Shown piece after piece: positions 62,330 to 64,000 of a stretch of DNA of 64,000 nt (its first letter is position 1; each line of letters opens with the position of its first letter). Made by a program: the position numbers and the translations under genes. A model generated the notes under the pieces. The model did no database searches. It was not told where the DNA came from and worked only from the letters and a program-made list of their open reading frames with translations. Source of the stretch: Psychrosphaera algicola (lineage in GTDB: Bacteria; Pseudomonadota; Gammaproteobacteria; Enterobacterales; Alteromonadaceae); NCBI RefSeq assembly GCF_028401425.1, contig NZ_JAQOMS010000002.1, forward strand, positions 868,001 through 932,000, read 5' to 3'.

Positions 62330-63109
62330 TTAGATTATTCGCTCTAATAACCAAAATAGACCTAAAAATCCAACAATAACTGACAATGGGAGCTGAACAA
62401 ATGCCCTATAACTCGGCGCACGACTCCATTTATAAAATAAGGTCATTAAAATAGCGATTACAAATAACTGTCCAAGCTCGACGCCAACATTAAACGACAC
62501 TAATGAAACGGCTAAATTATTATTGCTAAGTCCAAATTCGGATAATACAAAAGCAAAACCAAAACCGTGTAATAGGCCAAAAATAAAGGTCACTAGATAT
62601 CGACGTTTTAAGGTTTGTTCAGTCCGTATATTTTCTATGGCTACATAGATAATACTAAGCGCAATAAGCGGCTCCACTATACTCGCCACTAATGATATCC
62701 CCCAGATAGTAGCCAATGCTAACGTAATGGTATGTGCAAGCGTAAAAACCGTGACTTGCCAAAATAGAGTAGAAAACACTGTGGTTGATAAAAATAAGGC
62801 AATAATGAATACAATGTGATCTAAGCCCATTGGGACAATATGTAAAAAACCAGAAACGAGATATTTCTCTACTCTTTGTTTTGTTGTCAGGTTGGTAACT
62901 TGGCTTTGCTCTACATTTTTAAAGGCGTCGAGCATTTCTTTAGACGGGTTCCGTTGCGCCATGCCCGGAGATTTCTCCGCATCCAAACTTGCATTAACAC
63001 TTGAAATGTTATCCGTTATGGCGTTTCCAATTTGACTATCATCACCAGCATAAACTGTACTTAACGGACTCATTAATAAAACAAAATATAAAGTTAAAGT
63101 TTTAAACAT
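62330..63109 (-). CDS. HupE/UreJ_2 family membrane protein
   Basis: 259 residues, intact. Signal peptide (1-22, ending VYAGD), a polar part, then about six membrane helices with the HupE/UreJ_2 His/Asp pattern: GLDHIVFIIALFL, FTLAHTITLALA, GLLHGFGFAFVL and FNVGVELGQLFV. Related proteins move nickel or cobalt or serve hydrogenase/urease maturation, but this second family is poorly characterised, and no hydrogenase or urease gene is near. Confidence 0.85.
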   Translation of the reverse strand: MFKTLTLYFVLLMSPLSTVYAGDDSQIGNAITDNISSVNASLDAEKSPGMAQRNPSKEMLDAFKNVEQSQVTNLTTKQRVEKYLVSGFLHIVPMGLDHIVFIIALFLSTTVFSTLFWQVTVFTLAHTITLALATIWGISLVASIVEPLIALSIIYVAIENIRTEQTLKRRYLVTFIFGLLHGFGFAFVLSEFGLSNNNLAVSLVSFNVGVELGQLFVIAILMTLFYKWSRAPSYRAFVQLPLSVIVGFLGLFWLLERII

Positions 63110-63272
63110 TATTTACCCCAGTTCTAAATTATTTACATTATATCCTTAATTAAACGTAACTTTGTTGCGAATTAACTGGGCTTTTTGCGCTTTCATCGCA
63201 ATAGTGTTTATCCTGAACTAAAGGTAAGTACACTAGACTGAAAATCGTCAACCCTACGCGCTGGAGAAAATA

Positions 63273-64000
63273 ATGATATTAATAAGTAAGCGCTCAGTTA
63301 ACCGTGCAGTTTTAGCACTCTCGTTGATTGGCTCAACACACGCTTTTGCCAACGACACAACTGAGCAAGAAAAATGGGATGTCAGTCAACCGACTGGTGA
63401 AGTCCATACGGTAAAAATTGATACAACAGAATCAACATGGTCTAACCTAGACGTCCACCCAAATGGTGACACCATTATTTTTGATATGTTAGGTGATCTT
63501 TATACGATGCCAATTTCGGGCGGCGAAGCAACCCCATTATTGGTTGGTTATGATTGGAATATGCAGGCCACTTACAGCCCAGACGGTAAAAAATTGCATT
63601 TTTAAGTGACCGTGATGGCATGATGAACATATGGGTCATGAATGCAGATGGCACAGAGCCGATGCAGATATCTAAAGAAACTGCCAATACCATTCATACC
63701 CCTACATGGAGTCATGATGGGCAATATATCGCAGCAACTCGTGGGGTAATGAGTTCTCGTTCTATAGCAGCGGGTGAAATTTGGATCTACCATCATACTG
63801 GCGGCAGTGGCAGTAAAATAAAAGCAGGGAGTCACGGTGCATTTAATCAAAAAATATTACCGACCCCAAATTTTCTCCAGATGGTAAATATCTTTATTAT
63901 ACGCAAGATGTTACTGGCGGCCGAGTTTGGCAGTACAACAAAAATTCGACATTAGAACTCTTCAATATTATTCGCCATGATCTAGTTACGGGCGAAGAAG
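63273..64000 (+). CDS. PD40/TolB-like amidohydrolase family protein, 3'-partial, two frameshifts
   Basis: The N-terminal part of a long exported protein. A signal peptide (1-27, ending HAFAN), then beta-propeller PD40 repeats: WSNLDVHPNGDTIIFDMLGDLYTMPISGGEA, ATYSPDGKKIAFLSDRDGMMNIWVMNADG, PTWSHDGQYIAATRG, PKFSPDGKYLYYTQD. Breaks in A runs near 63593 and 63856 are each restored by one A. In alteromonads this start belongs to a protein of about 1,000 residues ending in an amidohydrolase domain; that part lies outside the window, so the call rests on the start alone. Confidence 0.85.

Noticed and set aside
1..64000. Mass pseudogene formation
   Set aside because: Breaks occur in essential, well-conserved genes, lie in homopolymers or predicted CCWGG sites, and are restored by one base. 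Read errors explain this better.

Overview
The window looks like chromosomal DNA of a low-GC marine gammaproteobacterium of the order Alteromonadales (Colwelliaceae or Pseudoalteromonadaceae type). This rests on gene order and family content: a yqcC-truC-yqcA cluster, divergent dnaQ/rnhA, nrdR-ribD-ribE-ribBX-ribH-nusB-thiL-pgpA, rluD-pgeF-clpB facing bamD, plus a TIGR03503 protein, DUF3549, DUF3192, PEP-CTERM and a degenerate GTP cyclohydrolase domain in RibB. I see no prophage, insertion sequence or CRISPR array.

Layout: 1-4784 holds most of a histidine operon (hisD partial, hisC, hisB, hisH, hisA), which stops without hisF or hisI. 4785-9321 has a DUF2892 membrane protein behind two ArsR-type palindromes, two secreted amidohydrolases and an unknown exported protein. 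9490-11272 is the oddest part: four intact tRNA-Asp(GUC) genes, three near-identical 131-bp units carrying an altered tRNA-Asp, and longer 272-bp repeats holding tRNA-Asp copies interrupted by short inserts. 11373-22077 is mostly housekeeping: a TIGR03503 membrane protein, dnaQ, rnhA, class I fumarase, pabB, nudL, sdaA, a polysaccharide deacetylase and csdA-csdE. 22163-36214 has a PEP-CTERM lectin, DUF3549, yqcC-truC-yqcA, topA, astB, a lipoprotein of about 1,400 residues with Ig-like and calcium-loop repeats, and a dicarboxylate/amino-acid symporter. 36344-49134 has small lipoproteins, pssA, an AIM24 protein, the riboflavin/nusB/thiL/pgpA operon, glyA and ettA. 49254-64000 has two PilZ proteins, radA, a DUF1059 protein, clpB-pgeF-rluD, bamD, a receiver/ArsR pair, an enoyl-CoA hydratase, a 31-residue membrane peptide, a HupE-like protein and the start of a PD40/amidohydrolase protein.

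Many conserved genes are split by single-base shifts. Reading on in the other frame restores the expected family sequence nearly every time. Most shifts lie in A/T runs, and a second group reads CCTTAG, CCTAG or the complement where the protein family predicts CCTGG/CCAGG. I read these as sequencing artefacts (homopolymer loss, and miscalling at a probably methylated CCWGG motif), not gene decay. I give whole-gene coordinates across the breaks and mark where they are.

Functionally the set covers amino-acid synthesis and catabolism (his, sdaA, astB, glyA), cofactors (riboflavin, thiamine, folate through PabB, Fe-S through CsdAE), phospholipids (pssA, pgpA), DNA and RNA upkeep (dnaQ, rnhA, topA, radA, truC, rluD), translation (ettA, nusB, tRNA-Asp) and the envelope (bamD, lipoproteins, exported hydrolases).
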